Below, piece after piece: positions 22,137 through 34,065 of a stretch of DNA of 45,723 bases. The notes beneath the pieces are model-generated. The model ran no database searches. It was not told where the DNA came from and was given only the letters and a program-made list of their open reading frames with translations. Positions within the stretch are counted from its first letter, which is position 1. Each line of letters begins with the position of its first letter. The stretch comes from Camillea tinctor. Its lineage: Eukaryota > Ascomycota > Sordariomycetes > Xylariales > Xylariaceae. The translations under genes and the position numbers were made by a program. Where the stretch lies: the NCBI GenBank assembly GCA_022578605.1, contig MU394172.1, positions 1 through 45,723 on the forward strand. The letters run 5' to 3'.

Positions 22137-23900
22137 TCAGTCCTCCTCCGACACAATACTGATATCATCCGCGAGCGGCTCCTGAATGCCCCAGATCCCC
22201 ACCTCGGCAAGCCCCATCCCCGCATCCGCTCGAATGATATCCACATCCATATGGTCCACCATGGCATCCATATCCGCGTGGCCATCCTCCCCGCCCCCTC
22301 TCCTCCCATCCGCAGGGCCCACCAGGCCCAAGCTCATGCGTAGCTTCCACTGCTCGACGTACTTCGCCGCCGCGGTGCGCGCATCGGTCTGCACGCGCGC
22401 GGCGACCCCGTCGTCAGCGTCGAAGCCAGCATCGTGCGAGTCGTGGATCCAGACGAACTCGCGGATGAACTCGGAGACCAGGTCCCTGGGCCTGCCCCAG
22501 GCGAGCCAGCTCCCGACCGCCTGGACGCCGTCGCGGGCGAGGTCGAACAGTGCGCCGTGGCCGTAGGCCGGCGGTGGTGGATGCTGCGCGCACCAGCGGT
22601 GCGGGCGCGTGACCAGCGCGGCGGGCGGGTCGGCGGGCTGGGCTGCGGCGGCGAGGATGAGCGAGCTCATGGTGTGCAGGACGGCGGTGGGCGCGATGCC
22701 GAGGTTGTGCACGGCCAGTTGGTCCCAGGCTGCCTCGCCGGCGGCGGCGAAGCTCTCGCTCGGGGCGGACGTCCAGGCGTCCCACAGGTACGCGAAGAGG
22801 CAGACGTCTTTCCTGAAGGTGTTGGCTTCGTCGTCGTCGTCCCCGTTCCCGAGGCTATCGAATGGTGGCGGCACGGCGGCGTCCCCGCCAAACTCGTTGG
22901 ATAGTATGCGCTCTTTGCAGAAGTCGAAGCAGGACTGCAGATACCGCGAGAGAGGACTAATCTCGTCGAAGTTTCGGTACCACGCCTGTTCCTCGAGGAC
23001 CTTTAGTCTCGTGATGGGCAGTGCATCCCCTCCGCTATCGGAAAAACCCGGGCTTGGGTTTTCTCCAAGCCGGTTTAGTATATGCCGCAGGACGAAATTG
23101 AATTTATGATACGCAATAACGTTGATAGACCCGTCGTGAGGTAGTATTGCTTGGCCCAGTCTTTGGGCCGCCCGTTTCAAAATCTGGGAATGGTTGGCGT
23201 TAGGGGCATTATAGTAAAGTTCTATCTCCGCGATGAATTTGGGAAGAAAAGAGAAGTCCCTCTCGTGAACGGGGTAACAGCAATCATCGGAGAATAGAGA
23301 TAGAAACTGCTCGCATAGAGTTGAGCTGTCCTGGTAATTAGCTTTCCTTTCGTCCCTGTCAATGTCGGAGCCGTCCGGCGTAGGTAAGCAACGGGGCTCG
23401 ATACCAGGAATGCGCAATTCGGGATCGCCATCAGAGTCAACCTGAGTTTTCGGGGTCTGGTAAGTGCCGTGGTTGTATTTCATCCAACCCCAAACTTGGC
23501 CAAGTCGATAGCGATACTGTTTTGTTCTGCGCAATGACTCTCATGTCAGTTTGTACATCCCTACACACCAAATACCTTGCGGTAGGAAGCCCCTATAGGA
23601 GGCATACAGCCACTCCAATCGGCATTCGCATAGGCCGCTAGGACCGTGTTTATGCCTGCACGAACGGTGTATAGTATAGATAGGTGGTGTTATAGAACAA
23701 GAACTGGCTTGGAAGCTTTGCGGGACTTACGTCGCTTTGAAATTATATTGCGATTCCATTTTCTTCATTACTTCGGGCAATGGCAAGCCTTTGGTTTTAT
23801 ATAGCTCTCGCAGTTTCGGCTGATACTGTTTCCAAATGTCGTTATTAATCCGCTTGGCCGGGTCGCGGCGATTGGGACGGCCTTGATAACGCGGATGCAT
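22137..23900 (-). CDS. Clr5-domain protein (519 aa)
   Basis: Exons 23900-23731 and 23526-22137 join in frame to 519 residues. The N-terminus carries a Clr5 domain (about 20-75): W23, the RELYKTKGLPLPEVMKKM helix region, NFKAT at 53-57, QYRYRL and W71. The domain is named after fission yeast Clr5, a factor for silencing at the mating-type region, and is abundant in filamentous fungi, often next to other domains. Here no second domain is recognisable. The remainder has an acidic, Asp-rich region near the middle, Ala-rich helices and an acidic C-terminus (SIVSEED). Nuclear DNA- or chromatin-related function is plausible but unproven. The 204-nt intron splits the Clr5 domain exactly at T57. It is longer than the window's typical introns and contains further splice-like signals (see findings). 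The upstream ATG context is weak but no other start fits. Confidence 0.88.
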
Positions 23901-24621
23901 GGTGAAATACGAATACTAGTAATGTCGGGGAATCAACCGGACCTCGAGCGCGGTTAAGTTGTGGGATATGCGGGTGTGGTAGTCTATCCGTCGTCCCGAG
24001 CGAGGATGCACAGAGCCAGCTGCAGAATGAGTAAAGACAAAAAAAATAACTCGTGCTATAGAATCAACTATATTAATAGCTCAAAATGGACCAGCCCATC
24101 TAGATATGGTGGTTAGAGAGGCATTGGAATTTATACACTGAAAACCGTTTCTATCATATTCCGAAGCCTCGAGCTTGTCGATACCGGCCGAAACAGCTCG
24201 AGGCAGGCTGGAGGAAGGCTAAGCATCATCGGCAGCAGATACCATACACATACACATGGGGTACGGATCCTTGTCAAACACGAGGTAGGCTGTAAAGGGA
24301 ATTTCCATATGCACACCAGGTAGCTTCACCGAAGTCGAACATGAGTTTTTATGAATTGGTGGTTGAACATCAGGTCTCATTGGTGACAGGTTGTGCTGAC
24401 CGGAAGCGGTAAGTGGCTTCTAGTGTTGGGCCGAAATGAACTGTCAAAGGTACGGATGGGTAGGTTTTGGGTTTGTTTTTTTTTGGGCGTTGCTTGATCT
24501 CTGATGGAGATGATATAGGAAGCTGACCCGCACAGATTATTATTTTCCGGCATTTAGAAAGCATAGACAACTGTGACATAAAAATATCGAGATTTCGTTT
24601 CCCCTTTCGGTAGTCGGAATC

Positions 24622-25092
24622 ATGTCTCAATCGAGAGAAACGCATATCGATGCCTTCTTGCTTACCGCGGTAGGCAGGTGGGCTGAAGACAAGTCTACCG
24701 AGCTTCACGACTACAATACGGCCGAGACGGCGCGCGCTAAAAAGAGCAGCGTGCGCCCCCGAACCAATGTAGACAGCAACTGGATGCCGCCGTCGAATTC
24801 GGATGTCCGAAATGGGAGATACGACAGAGAGCCTTGCAAGCAGACGAGGCAGAACCGGAATCCTGGACAGCTATATCGGGCGGGATCGCCTACACAGCTC
24901 GCTATAGACCACTCTATAGCCATGCGCGAGGTGCGTTTTTGGCACCCTGCATTGGAGAGGACAAGTTCAAAGCCTCGGCCGCGGACAAGGCAACAAGGCA
25001 GCGATTATGTCCTAGGAGTATACTCGAAGAACAAAAAAGACACTATCCAACCAAGCCGAGCACCAAACCCTGCCGCCCCTGGAAAATGGTAA
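24622..25092 (+). CDS. Hypothetical open frame, 156 codons, doubtful
   Basis: An ATG-started ORF of 156 residues: basic, rich in Arg, Ser, Pro and Gln, with no recognised domain. A second frame is open on the same strand from about 24742 to 25148 and reads more like globular protein (for example GGIAYTARYRPLYSHARG), but it lacks an ATG. It meets a good donor, ATG|GTAAGC, at about 25088. An exon after the AG near 25162 would then add about a dozen residues before a stop. Either frame, or neither, could be real. Confidence 0.18.
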   Translation: MSQSRETHIDAFLLTAVGRWAEDKSTELHDYNTAETARAKKSSVRPRTNVDSNWMPPSNSDVRNGRYDREPCKQTRQNRNPGQLYRAGSPTQLAIDHSIAMREVRFWHPALERTSSKPRPRTRQQGSDYVLGVYSKNKKDTIQPSRAPNPAAPGKW

Positions 25093-25890
25093 GCTGGGAT
25101 CTTATCTTTGGTGCCATTTATTGGTTAGGTTCGCTGACAGGACGATAATGATAATGATGTAGAGCGAAGTGAACATCACGACATGGTGGGGAGGTAATTG
25201 AGGGTGCCTATTCTCCGAAGGCCCTTCTTACAATGACTGCATGTGCGACCTCTGCCGGGATAAATCCAGTGTCTAGGTCTGGTTAAGGCTTTTTATCCGG
25301 AGAGGTAGGTAAAACAGAGAACACGGCGGGCTTCATTGACGGGGGCCGGGTCTTTTCACATTTTTAAAGCTTTCGCATTGCCAAGAAAGCGGAAGATTGT
25401 GAGCTGAGCTGGCCTGACATCTAGAAAACGACACATGGGATGATGTCTTTCTCTCTTCGGTATCCCATGTTATCTACAGAACGATGGGCGGTCGTGGGCG
25501 ATCATAGCGACGACATAAACGACGTAATCATACACACACATAACTCACAGCTTTGACGATATGGAAAATGCGATTTGGGGTTTGGGATGGATTCGGTAGG
25601 TGTTCGGGCAGCAAACGGCCATTGGTTGATGCTGCAAGGAGGGATGTAGTACCTGCAGCATCGTCGGGCGAAAACGAAAATGGAAGAGAGGTGTCAGATG
25701 ATAGGACGAAGGTGGGCGAATGAAAAAAGATGCGAGGGGGGGAAGTTCGTGGGAGGTGGTTGTATGTAGGTAGGCAAGCAGGCAGCGAAGGGGAAAAAGG
25801 GGGAAAGGGGGGGGAGAAAGGGTTTCTATTTATGTAAGTAGAAGAAACTGGTAACCATACTATTTCATTAAAGGGGATATATTCTAGTGT

Positions 25891-25914
25891 ATTTGCCTAG
25901 CGTAATAGGCAAAT
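25891..25914. repeat. Perfect 9-bp inverted repeat (hairpin)
   Basis: ATTTGCCTA and TAGGCAAAT flank a 6-nt loop (GCGTAA). It lies in AT-rich intergenic DNA far from any gene. There is no T-run after it, so it is not a Pol III terminator. Confidence 0.75.
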
Positions 25915-27695
25915 ATTGAATAAGTATATAGCATATTAGCATATTACTCAAATTGATACCAGCATATGTTAGATAACTACATAGTAGGTACCCAGGTCAA
26001 TAGATTATAGGTAATTGTTCACTTTATCAAGATACATTATTTAGATCATTATGTAGCTGACATTAATACTAACTAGTACATACCAGACCTATTTATATAG
26101 GTTATAAGACATCACACCGGTAGCGTGTAGGTATTCGCCGAACCATGTAACCCAAATCATGGTAAGCACTTGACGTGTGAACTCGAGATTCTAGAACTGC
26201 TTCTATCCAGTATATGACCCCACCATCATCTGTATACATACATGCCTCCTATGACTCTTAAGAGTTGGTGTCGCATCAACTCCAGTCAATCTACCACTTA
26301 TATAGGTTGATTGATATGCATGCCCTGCTAAGTTAGGATTCAATTGCCGTGCAGTGAGCGAACGAGAGAAAGGTAAGCAATGGAAACCCCAATAGAAGAG
26401 TCGCATTGAATAGAGGTGGTCCTCCATCTTTTTTTTTTTCTTTCTTTACTTTAGACCAGTTAAAAATTACCTGCATGTAAGTAGATACGAGAAAACATTA
26501 TAGATGTACTCTATCTCTAGCTAAGAAAGAAAAAAAAGACATAAGTTAGGCAGTTTAAAGCGAATCGAAAAAGCAAAGTAAACATATGCATACGTAGTTG
26601 ACATACCTAGGTTAGGTAGGTATATAGTATACTCCGTACGTATATAGTACATACATCACAGTCCCTTCCGGACCAAAGCCTCCAACCAATGGTCCTAACA
26701 ACAGCTTTATGCCGATCCCCTCCACATCGCCATCTCAACCTACCTTCTGACCACAACCATGACACATACACACACACACACAAACACAAATGGCCTCGAG
26801 GGTCCCTTTTTGTTTTCCCCCAATTCCGCCCCTTCTCGCTGTGCTACCCAAACAAATTTTTCGTCTGTTCCCTTTCGGTTTTTAGTCTCCCTCCAGTTCT
26901 ACATAAGGTATAGGTCCACCATAGGTCAGAGCGTAATTGTCCAGGTTGTGGCTTGACTACATCGCCACATGACGTCTTCACTCTTAGATGATTTTCGATC
27001 TCTCCATTACGTATACTTTTCACTACCTAAGTAGGCAATACCTTATGTCTCCCTTTTTTTTTTCATCCCCCCCATCTCGTGGCGTACGTAACATTCTAAG
27101 TATTGATGATGGTGGGCGGGAATAATTAGATTATGGTGTAAAATCTAGGCAGATGGTATAAACTTCACCGATTTACTCAAGTTGGTGTAAATAGATGATA
27201 ATTGCAATATAAATCAGCCCAACCCTACCCCCCTCACCCGAGTACTTATATATATGTACATGATTGTTCAACGACTGACTCGACGCAATGAGGAAATGGT
27301 ATGTCGAGGACCCTAATATCGACCTATCACAAGGTATGAAATCCTCCTTGTGTAACGACAGGTAACCTGGCAGAACGGGATCACCTTCTCCTTTTTTGAC
27401 TTTGCTTGAGGATATCCTCAAACTTGCAGTAGTGTAGCAATCATATCAACATAGAAACCTTAGACTCTATAGAGGTAAATACCTACAGTTGAATATGAGG
27501 TCAACCCGAAGCCTTTTTCCCTTTTCTTCTCGCGGTTATTTTTATTTATTTAAATTAGATTCCTCGGGTTATTTAAGTGGATATGAAGGTTATGAAAAGG
27601 GGTTAAGTGACTTTAAGCGGTTAAAGAAGTCAACTACTCTTGCTGCTTAGTGGGCAATCAGGTCGGGTATTCTTCTTTTCTTTTCTTCTCCTAAA

Positions 27696-27716
27696 CCCCC
27701 CCCCCCCCCCCCCCCC
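27696..27716. repeat. Run of 21 C
   Basis: An uninterrupted homopolymer in non-coding DNA. The exact length is prone to sequencing error. Confidence 0.9.
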
Positions 27717-28983
27717 TTAACGTAGGTGAGAACTGAGCTGTAAGGTTCTGAAATGTACATTGATGGTTGCGGCATCGAGCAGTGGGGTTTTGTCTCTCTA
27801 CCCACCCATAGGTTGGATGGTGGGGGGTCGGGGAAGGGAGACTTGCGCGCCCTGTTTGGTGAAAAGGTTGGGAAGAGGTGCTCTTGATTCGTCTGCCGAA
27901 CCGAACCTATGACAAAATATGACGAAGAAAATCCGTGTTTCATGGGCCACAAGGGTTCATTCGGACATCCATGTCTGCCATGCAGGACATACAGAGAGAC
28001 GTTTCTTTTCTTTTTTTAATGTATGACCCTGAAGTTTTAGGTATGTATGCTGGATGCATGGTAAAAGTTATGCAAGATGGGCTGAGAAAAACAAGTTCCT
28101 GGCTGCAGTTTACTCATATATGCTTATGTATTATACACACACAGTCTCTTCTCTCACATACATTACATATGTACTGGTGTCTGTGCCTACCTCTATTAGT
28201 TGTTATTTGTGTTTTATGATTGACGATGCGTGTTGGCGTAGATCTGATCTGATGCTCGTTCCAAAGAGAAACAAAAACTTATGATCTCTAATGCTGGTCT
28301 TCGTCCCTCAGCCCTATCATATCGCTTCGTTTCAATTTTCTTCTTCTTTTTTTCTTCTTCTTGATGTCTTTATGTGTCCCCGTTGCATGTGAAGCCTAAC
28401 TTGATGGGAACTTGTTATAAGTCATGTACTAGTTTATGTACTGTATGTATGTACTTGTTTCGGGGCAAATACTACACTAACCTACAGACGGGGAACTAAC
28501 TTAGACTAAACTTACCTAGACCTTTACGCTAAGAAGTCTTGTGGGGTTTAACTAACGTCACCGTCTTCCCCGCAAATCGATGCATGCAAGCAGTGTGCAG
28601 ATGCAAAAACCGCCCCCCTTCCATAGTAGTACATAGTATGTATCAGCTTCTCCAATTACAGAAGCATAGCTTTTTGAACTGATTCACTTACATATATAAT
28701 TATGCATCATGTTGTTGACGCCTTAAGAACGCCTCTAATTCCTCCCCCTTCCCCCCTAAAAATATTAAGTACTTAAGTACATAACCTAACCTACATTCTT
28801 CCGGACTTGACATTCTCCATTGTCTTCTTTTCTTTGTCTCTCCTTTCTGCTTGGACTCCTCCTTCTCATCCATCATCTTTGCTCTAAGTATTGCTATAAT
28901 CAGCTTCATGACATATTGGGGACAAAAGCATATTGATATTAATATAACCTATTAATCTACTTGCTCGATATCAGCCATCGATC

Positions 28984-30077
28984 ATGGAACGTATCCATCA
29001 TAGTATGTTGTTCAACTTACCTCGGTTTTCTCCCTACCTAAGCCATAGCACTCATATGCTCGACTCTTTTCTCTGTTTTATCTATATACTCTATATACTA
29101 ACCATTCTGGTTATACAGTAAATCCATTCGCGAAGCGCGACTCACATAGTTCCAATTCGGTCGTCACTTACAAGGCTTTGACCATCATCACTTGGCTGCT
29201 TTCCATCGTCATATCTGTGTACTATACCATCCATAGCCCTGATGATGGGGTTTGGCCGCGGAGAAAGATCTGGAGGCAAAATGATCACTACGCGACAGCC
29301 TTCCGGCTGAATCACATCATCGCCAGCATCTATTGGTAGGCGTGGCAGACCTAACAGCCCCTCTTTGCATCACAATTCTAACTCCCTTCGTTCGAATAGG
29401 CTCGTTCTCTTCATCCTGCAGGGCGGTTACATCGCCCACCTCTTCTCGGGCAATGTCGAACGTGTTAATGAAGCTTGCTCTGTCGGAAGCCACTTCATCC
29501 TGAACAATCTGTTCCACTTCGCATTCGTCATGCTTTTTGTGCGTTCACTTTTCGGGTGGGCAGAGTTGATCATCATCCTGAACTTCATCAACCTATCTTC
29601 TGTGTACTTCCGCCACCCGGGCTATGCTCGCTTCATCCACCAGCCCGTGGTATCTGGGCCGCTCGCCTGGACTTTCGTCGCCATATATTGGAACGGCGCC
29701 ATCATGGTTCCCAATGCCCAGACTCTGGTTGCTCGTATTTTTGGCAACATCTTCATTTGGAGTATCTTGGTATACGGACTGTTTTTCATCGTTGTATACA
29801 AGGTTAGCAGCACCACCTTCCGCCCAGAATCCATGCTGACACTTCTTAGGACTACACGATGGGTTTCAACCTCAGTGTTCTGTCCGCTGCCATTGGTGTA
29901 TCGCAGTTTTTCGTCCAGGTCATTGCCTTGCAATGGATCTTCGCCTTCACCATCATGGCTGTGCTCTTCGTTGCCACGGTTGTCGTCGCTGTGCCTGCCG
30001 CCACTGGAAGAGAATTCGGATTTGTGAGAGCACGGGAAGCGGATACAGAGCGCGCTCCTCTTCTCGGTGAAGGCTAA
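28984..30077 (+). CDS. DUF1774-family multi-pass membrane protein (288 aa)
   Basis: Four exons, 28984-29002, 29119-29335, 29400-29802 and 29850-30077, give 288 residues. The first exon is only 19 nt (MERIHH plus one base), ended by GTATGT. Its intron closes with a textbook TACTAAC branch site and TACAG, and the joined frame is continuous. The protein has about seven hydrophobic helices: a first near residues 25-43, then SIYWLVLFILQGGY, NNLFHFAFVMLF, AELIIILNFINL, PLAWTFVAIYW, IFIWSILVYGLFFIVVY and two near the C-terminus. The tail is cytosol-like and charged, with a short ERAPLLGEG end that resembles an acidic dileucine sorting motif. The order of motifs (GSHFILNN, PVVSGPLAWTF) matches the fungal DUF1774 family, which has no known function. 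An endomembrane or vacuolar site is inferred from the C-terminal ERAPLL. Confidence 0.88.
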
Positions 30078-30867
30078 GGGTCTCTGGTCTCTCAGACTGG
30101 AAAATTATGTGTTGATGTGAAGCGGAAAGGAGTATCAAATTGCATACTTCTGATTAATCTCCGATAATGTACCTCCTGGCCTGTTCAAGGCCAGACCACT
30201 CTGCTCTACTCACTCTACCTAGACTGTCGACTCCAGAGTTTCGTTCGATTCAAGTGAACTGTTTTCATTTCTCACGCGCGCATTCTAAAAAAAGTTAGTC
30301 ACGAGCGAATGTGGTCGACTGCAATGAAAAAAAAAAGCACTTTTCACCTCTACCCCTTTTTCTCGCCGTCCCCGTTGGTTTAGGTTAAAAATGGGCATTT
30401 ATGTACCATCTCGCGGAAGCTTGTAATAATATAATAATCTGAATAAATTTGAAAATTATAGTAAACACAAAATTACTTGATAATATGTTATAGAGACGCG
30501 CAAAAATACTTTAAAAAAAGCAGAATTCTCAAATGTCAGTACTTAGGTATACAGGAAGAAGATCTATGTACATGATCAAGATAAGATACCTACCTGACGC
30601 TTCTATTTTGGGGCTTGATGGTCCCCACTATTGATTAATGAATTACCGAGTAACCTATAACCTCCATCTTAGCATAACCTCAAGCGAAGAAATAATTTTC
30701 CCCCTTATAATGCAAATAAAGCTATAGGGCCGTATCTCGAAAAACCGTACACGCTTGACCCTGCAAACCACGCCCGTCTTAGCACCTCCTCACCTATTTA
30801 TATTCCGCTTAATTCAGTTCTATTCAATTTTTTCATTTCCCCCAAATATTCCCGAGACTTTTCTATC
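30078..30867. other. Intergenic spacer, no gene seen
   Basis: 3' flank of the DUF1774 gene and promoter of the phosphopantetheinyl transferase gene. AT-rich in its middle third. No RNA gene or repeat recognised. Confidence 0.6.
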
Positions 30868-31560
30868 ATGCGCACCCGGCTGCCCAAGTTCCCGGTGCCG
30901 TTCACCGTCGGCAACGACATATGCCACATCCCCCGGATCCTCAAGATTCTCCGGGGAGAGCGCACGGGGCCCAGATTCGTCAAGCGCATCCTCGCGCCCG
31001 AGGAGATGGAGCAGCCGTGGACGAAGCCGCTCATAAGCATCATCCTGAGCCCCGCGTCTGGGGATGCCGAGCCCGCGGCCCTTAGGGAGAGTGAGATGTG
31101 GCGAGCTGCGAGGTTCATGGCGGGGAGGTGAGCTAACCCCCCCCTTTTTTTTTCCATTTTCTGCCCCCTTTTCATATCCCCCTTTCCCCCCTTTCCCCTC
31201 ACCTCACTCACCTGTCTCTCCTCCCCACCTTACCATCTTCCGGCCCCCCACGCGTGTAGGTTCGCCGTCAAGGAAGCCGTGTTCAAGGCGCACCCCCACC
31301 GCAAGCTCACGTGGCACCGCATCGTGATAGATAGGCTGCCGCTCGCCACTACGAAGAAGGATGAGAAGATGGAGAAGGAGAAGGAGAAGGACAGCGACTC
31401 GGGACCGCCACTCGCGCGAATCAGAGGCGATGGAAGATATGAGGATACGCGTGCTTCGGTTAGTATAAGCCATGATGGGGAATATGCTGTGGCGGTTTGT
31501 GTGGGGTGCTATGAGGAGCCTGTGGAGGAGGAGGATGGTGGGGAGGGCGAGGGGAGCTGA
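30868..31560 (+). CDS. PPT2: Holo-ACP synthase, AcpS-type 4'-phosphopantetheinyl transferase (186 aa)
   Basis: Two exons, 30868-31127 and 31260-31560, give 186 residues, with donor GTGAGC and acceptor TGTAG. The enzyme moves the phosphopantetheine arm of coenzyme A to a serine of acyl carrier protein. The short AcpS type in fungi serves mitochondrial ACP, feeding type II fatty acid synthesis and lipoate. Visible signatures: the VGNDICHI magnesium-binding motif with D17, and RFAVKEAVFKA (87-97) with K91-E92-A93, which is rebuilt exactly across the splice junction. A final SVSISHDGEYAVAVCV strand holds S156 and H158. Unusual points are a Lys/Glu-rich insert at about 119-131 between core motifs and a strongly acidic, Gly-rich tail after 170. 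The N-terminus is short, basic and Pro-rich, compatible with a weak mitochondrial presequence. The larger Sfp-type activator of polyketide synthases is a different family. Confidence 0.93.
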
Positions 31561-32104
31561 TTTCCTTTTGGGAGCGGTTACAGTTATTAGAGACTTGGGT
31601 ATCTACTACTGGTTATTGGGGAGAATTACGGAGCATATATGTATACTTTTTCATGGCGTTAGGGTGTGAGTTGGGATGAGAGAAAGATGGGGGATCTTAT
31701 ATGTAAATAAAGGGTTTACGATGTTTAATATCCCTAAGTTAAAGATAAACATTTGAAAATATGCTGGACATAGGTATATGCCAGTAAAAGGTATTACAGA
31801 AAGTCTTGGCAAATCGGTTATCGTACCGCGGCAGAGCCTCAGAGATCTAATCCACTGGGTCTTCCCCGTTTAGTAGGTACCTTTAGGTACTTAAAAGTAG
31901 TAAAATATTGGAACTAACACTACCTAAAGCAACCGCGTTTTGACCTAACCTTAATACTTTTCCATTTTTATCCAACTTTATCATCCATTGTTGCATCTTC
32001 CTCGCAACATTGAACAAACAACAACACAACTATCATTCCAACTAAATAAGAAACACTTCTTTGTCTATTTTTAAATTTTTAATTTTTTTTTTAAATCTAA
32101 CACC
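31561..32104. other. Intergenic spacer upstream of the Bre2 gene
   Basis: No coding frame or RNA gene. Contains TAGGTACC/TTTAGGTAC motifs near 31875-31895 and an AT-rich leader with T-runs just before the ATG at 32105. Confidence 0.6.
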
Positions 32105-34065
32105 ATGGCTACCGATGTTGATCTACCCAAACGGCAAATCACGCCAGTTCCTGTGCCTGTTCTTCCCATCTCCTCGCTGCCCCAGAAACGACCTCTCGAA
32201 GACGACCACGCACCTCCCGTTTCCTCGCCTCTTAACCCCAATCCCGACCCCAAACTGAGTAAAACACAGTCGCACGACGATATAGCGGCCATGCCACGCG
32301 AAAAGGCCCCTCGGGCCAAGAAGGACGCCGCTAAGAAGCGCGAGTCCAAAGCTGGCGGTCTCGGTGTAGACAGCGCCAGAGCTACCCCCGATCCCAAGAT
32401 CAAAGAGGTACCGCCTAACGAGTGTTCGCCTTTACGGTACAAACTGGCCCCCCCGAAGCCCTCAGATTTCGAGCCTGCACGCCCTCCCGTCTTTACACAC
32501 CACCACGACGTCCCTGGTCTCGACGGTTCCCCCGTCCAGTTCTACGAGACGTCAGATCAGTGAGTTGCGCCCCCGAACCCGGCCTGGGCCTACTCTTGGT
32601 ATAACGTGCCATTGACCAGCGAGACCATAGTGTTTACAATAAGAAGAGCTACCACTACCAGCACTGCATTGCCGATCCCGCTTTCCCCTCCTCCTTCTAC
32701 TACCGCCAGACCGAACCCGAACCCTACGGCCCCCATATCAGCTTCGAAGATGCCGCCACACACATGTACCTGGACCCGTCAGGGCGCCATATCACCACCG
32801 ACAAGGGTTTCCGGATGGCGAGGGCGAACGTTGCCGTGCGCCAGGGCCGGTGGTACTGGGAATGCAAGATCACGCGGGGCGCAGTCAAGAGCGCGGACGG
32901 GAGCAGCGCCGAGTCGCACGGCCACGTGCGCATGGGCTTCGCGCGACGGGAAGCCTCGCTAGATGCGCCCGTGGGCTTCGACGCCTACAGCTACGGCATC
33001 CGGGACGTGCAGGGCCAGAAGGTGCACATGTCGCGGCCGAAGGACTTCTTCCCACCGGGCGAGGACATCCAGGAGGGCGACGTGATCGGGCTGGAGATCC
33101 AGCTGCCGTCCGAGCAGCTGCACCGCAAGGTTGCTCAGGGGCAGTACAACCCGGTGGTGGACCGGATCGACGACGACGACGACGACAGCTCCGCGGGCTT
33201 GGACGAGCCCGCGGAGGCGGCCAACATCGTCCGCGACCGCATCCCCATCCGCTTCAAGGCACACATCTACTTCGAGAAGATCGACTACCACACGACCAAG
33301 GAGCTCGAGGACCTGATGAACCCGTCGCCCGTGGCAGGGGGTGGGGGATCAGGCGCCCCCGGGCCTAACAGCCGCGCGAGCCTCGACAAGCCCAACCCCA
33401 TCCACCCGGTCCCCGCGCTGCGCACCCTGCCCAACTCGCACATACGCATCTACAAGAACGGCAAGCTCGTCGGCACGCCCTTCACCGACCTCCTCGCCTT
33501 CTTACCTCCCGCCTCGAAGCCCCAGGTCCAGGTCGGTGCCCGCGAGGGCATGGACGACGGCATGCTGGGGTACTACCCCGCTATCAGCGTGTTCCGCGGC
33601 GGGGCCGCTGAAGTCAACTTCGGGCCCGACTTTTGGTTTCCCCCGCCGCCGGAGCCGGAGCCGGTAGATCTAGAGTCCAAGTCGGAAGCAGGGCTAGAGC
33701 CGAGTACTGCCGGGGAAGGGTCCCCGAGCGACGACGTGGATATGGTGGACGCGGGTGCGGAGAACGCAGACGACAGCATCCAGGCCGCCATCGCTGCCGG
33801 AGAAGAAGCAGAAAGAGCAAGCAAAAAGACGAAGCAGAAGAAGAAGAAGAAGAAGGGGTGGTTAGCCGAGCTGCGCCCCCTGTCCGAGCGCTACGACGAG
33901 CAGATCGTCGAGGACATCGTCGCCGACATCGTGGACGAGGTGGACTTCTGGATGCAGGACGGCGCGCGCGTGATCGATCGCACGGGCGGACGGGACGAGA
34001 AGGCCGAGACGGTGGGGATCGCGCCTGCGAGGGAGGAGATTAAGGAGCTCGTCCAGGATGATTAG
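32105..34065 (+). CDS. bre2: Set1/COMPASS subunit Bre2 (Ash2-like, CclA), SPRY protein (629 aa)
   Basis: Exons 32105-32559 and 32631-34065 join to 629 residues. The AG at 32630 is chosen over an AG at 32619 because only it keeps the YNKKSYHYQHC frame. The N-terminal 140 residues are disordered, Pro- and Lys-rich. A long SPRY domain follows from about 170, with the core RWYWECKI and HVRMGFARREASL, and it is interrupted by low-complexity inserts (Asp run, Gly/Ser/Pro linkers) as usual for Bre2. Near the C-terminus, YDEQIVEDIVADIVDEV (from residue 573) resembles the Sdc1/Dpy-30 interaction helix of Ash2L. Bre2 works with Swd1, Swd3, Sdc1 and Set1 to methylate histone H3 lysine 4. In Aspergillus its homolog CclA silences secondary-metabolite clusters. 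No PHD or winged-helix part of animal Ash2L is visible, as in yeast Bre2. A K-rich run at about 550-560 may be a nuclear localisation signal. Start context is ACCATGG. Confidence 0.95.

Larger units (their letters stand above)
23901..28983. other. Long gene-poor region (about 5 kb) with one doubtful gene
   Basis: Apart from the overlapping open frames at 24622-25148, listed separately, no frame is convincing. The stretch holds the promoter of the Clr5 gene at the left, a 9-bp-stem hairpin at 25891-25914, many TAGGTAGG and TACCTA motifs around 26.6-27.1 kb, a run of 21 C at 27696-27716, and the promoter of the DUF1774 gene at the right. ATG ORFs within it lack domain resemblance. Confidence 0.55.
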
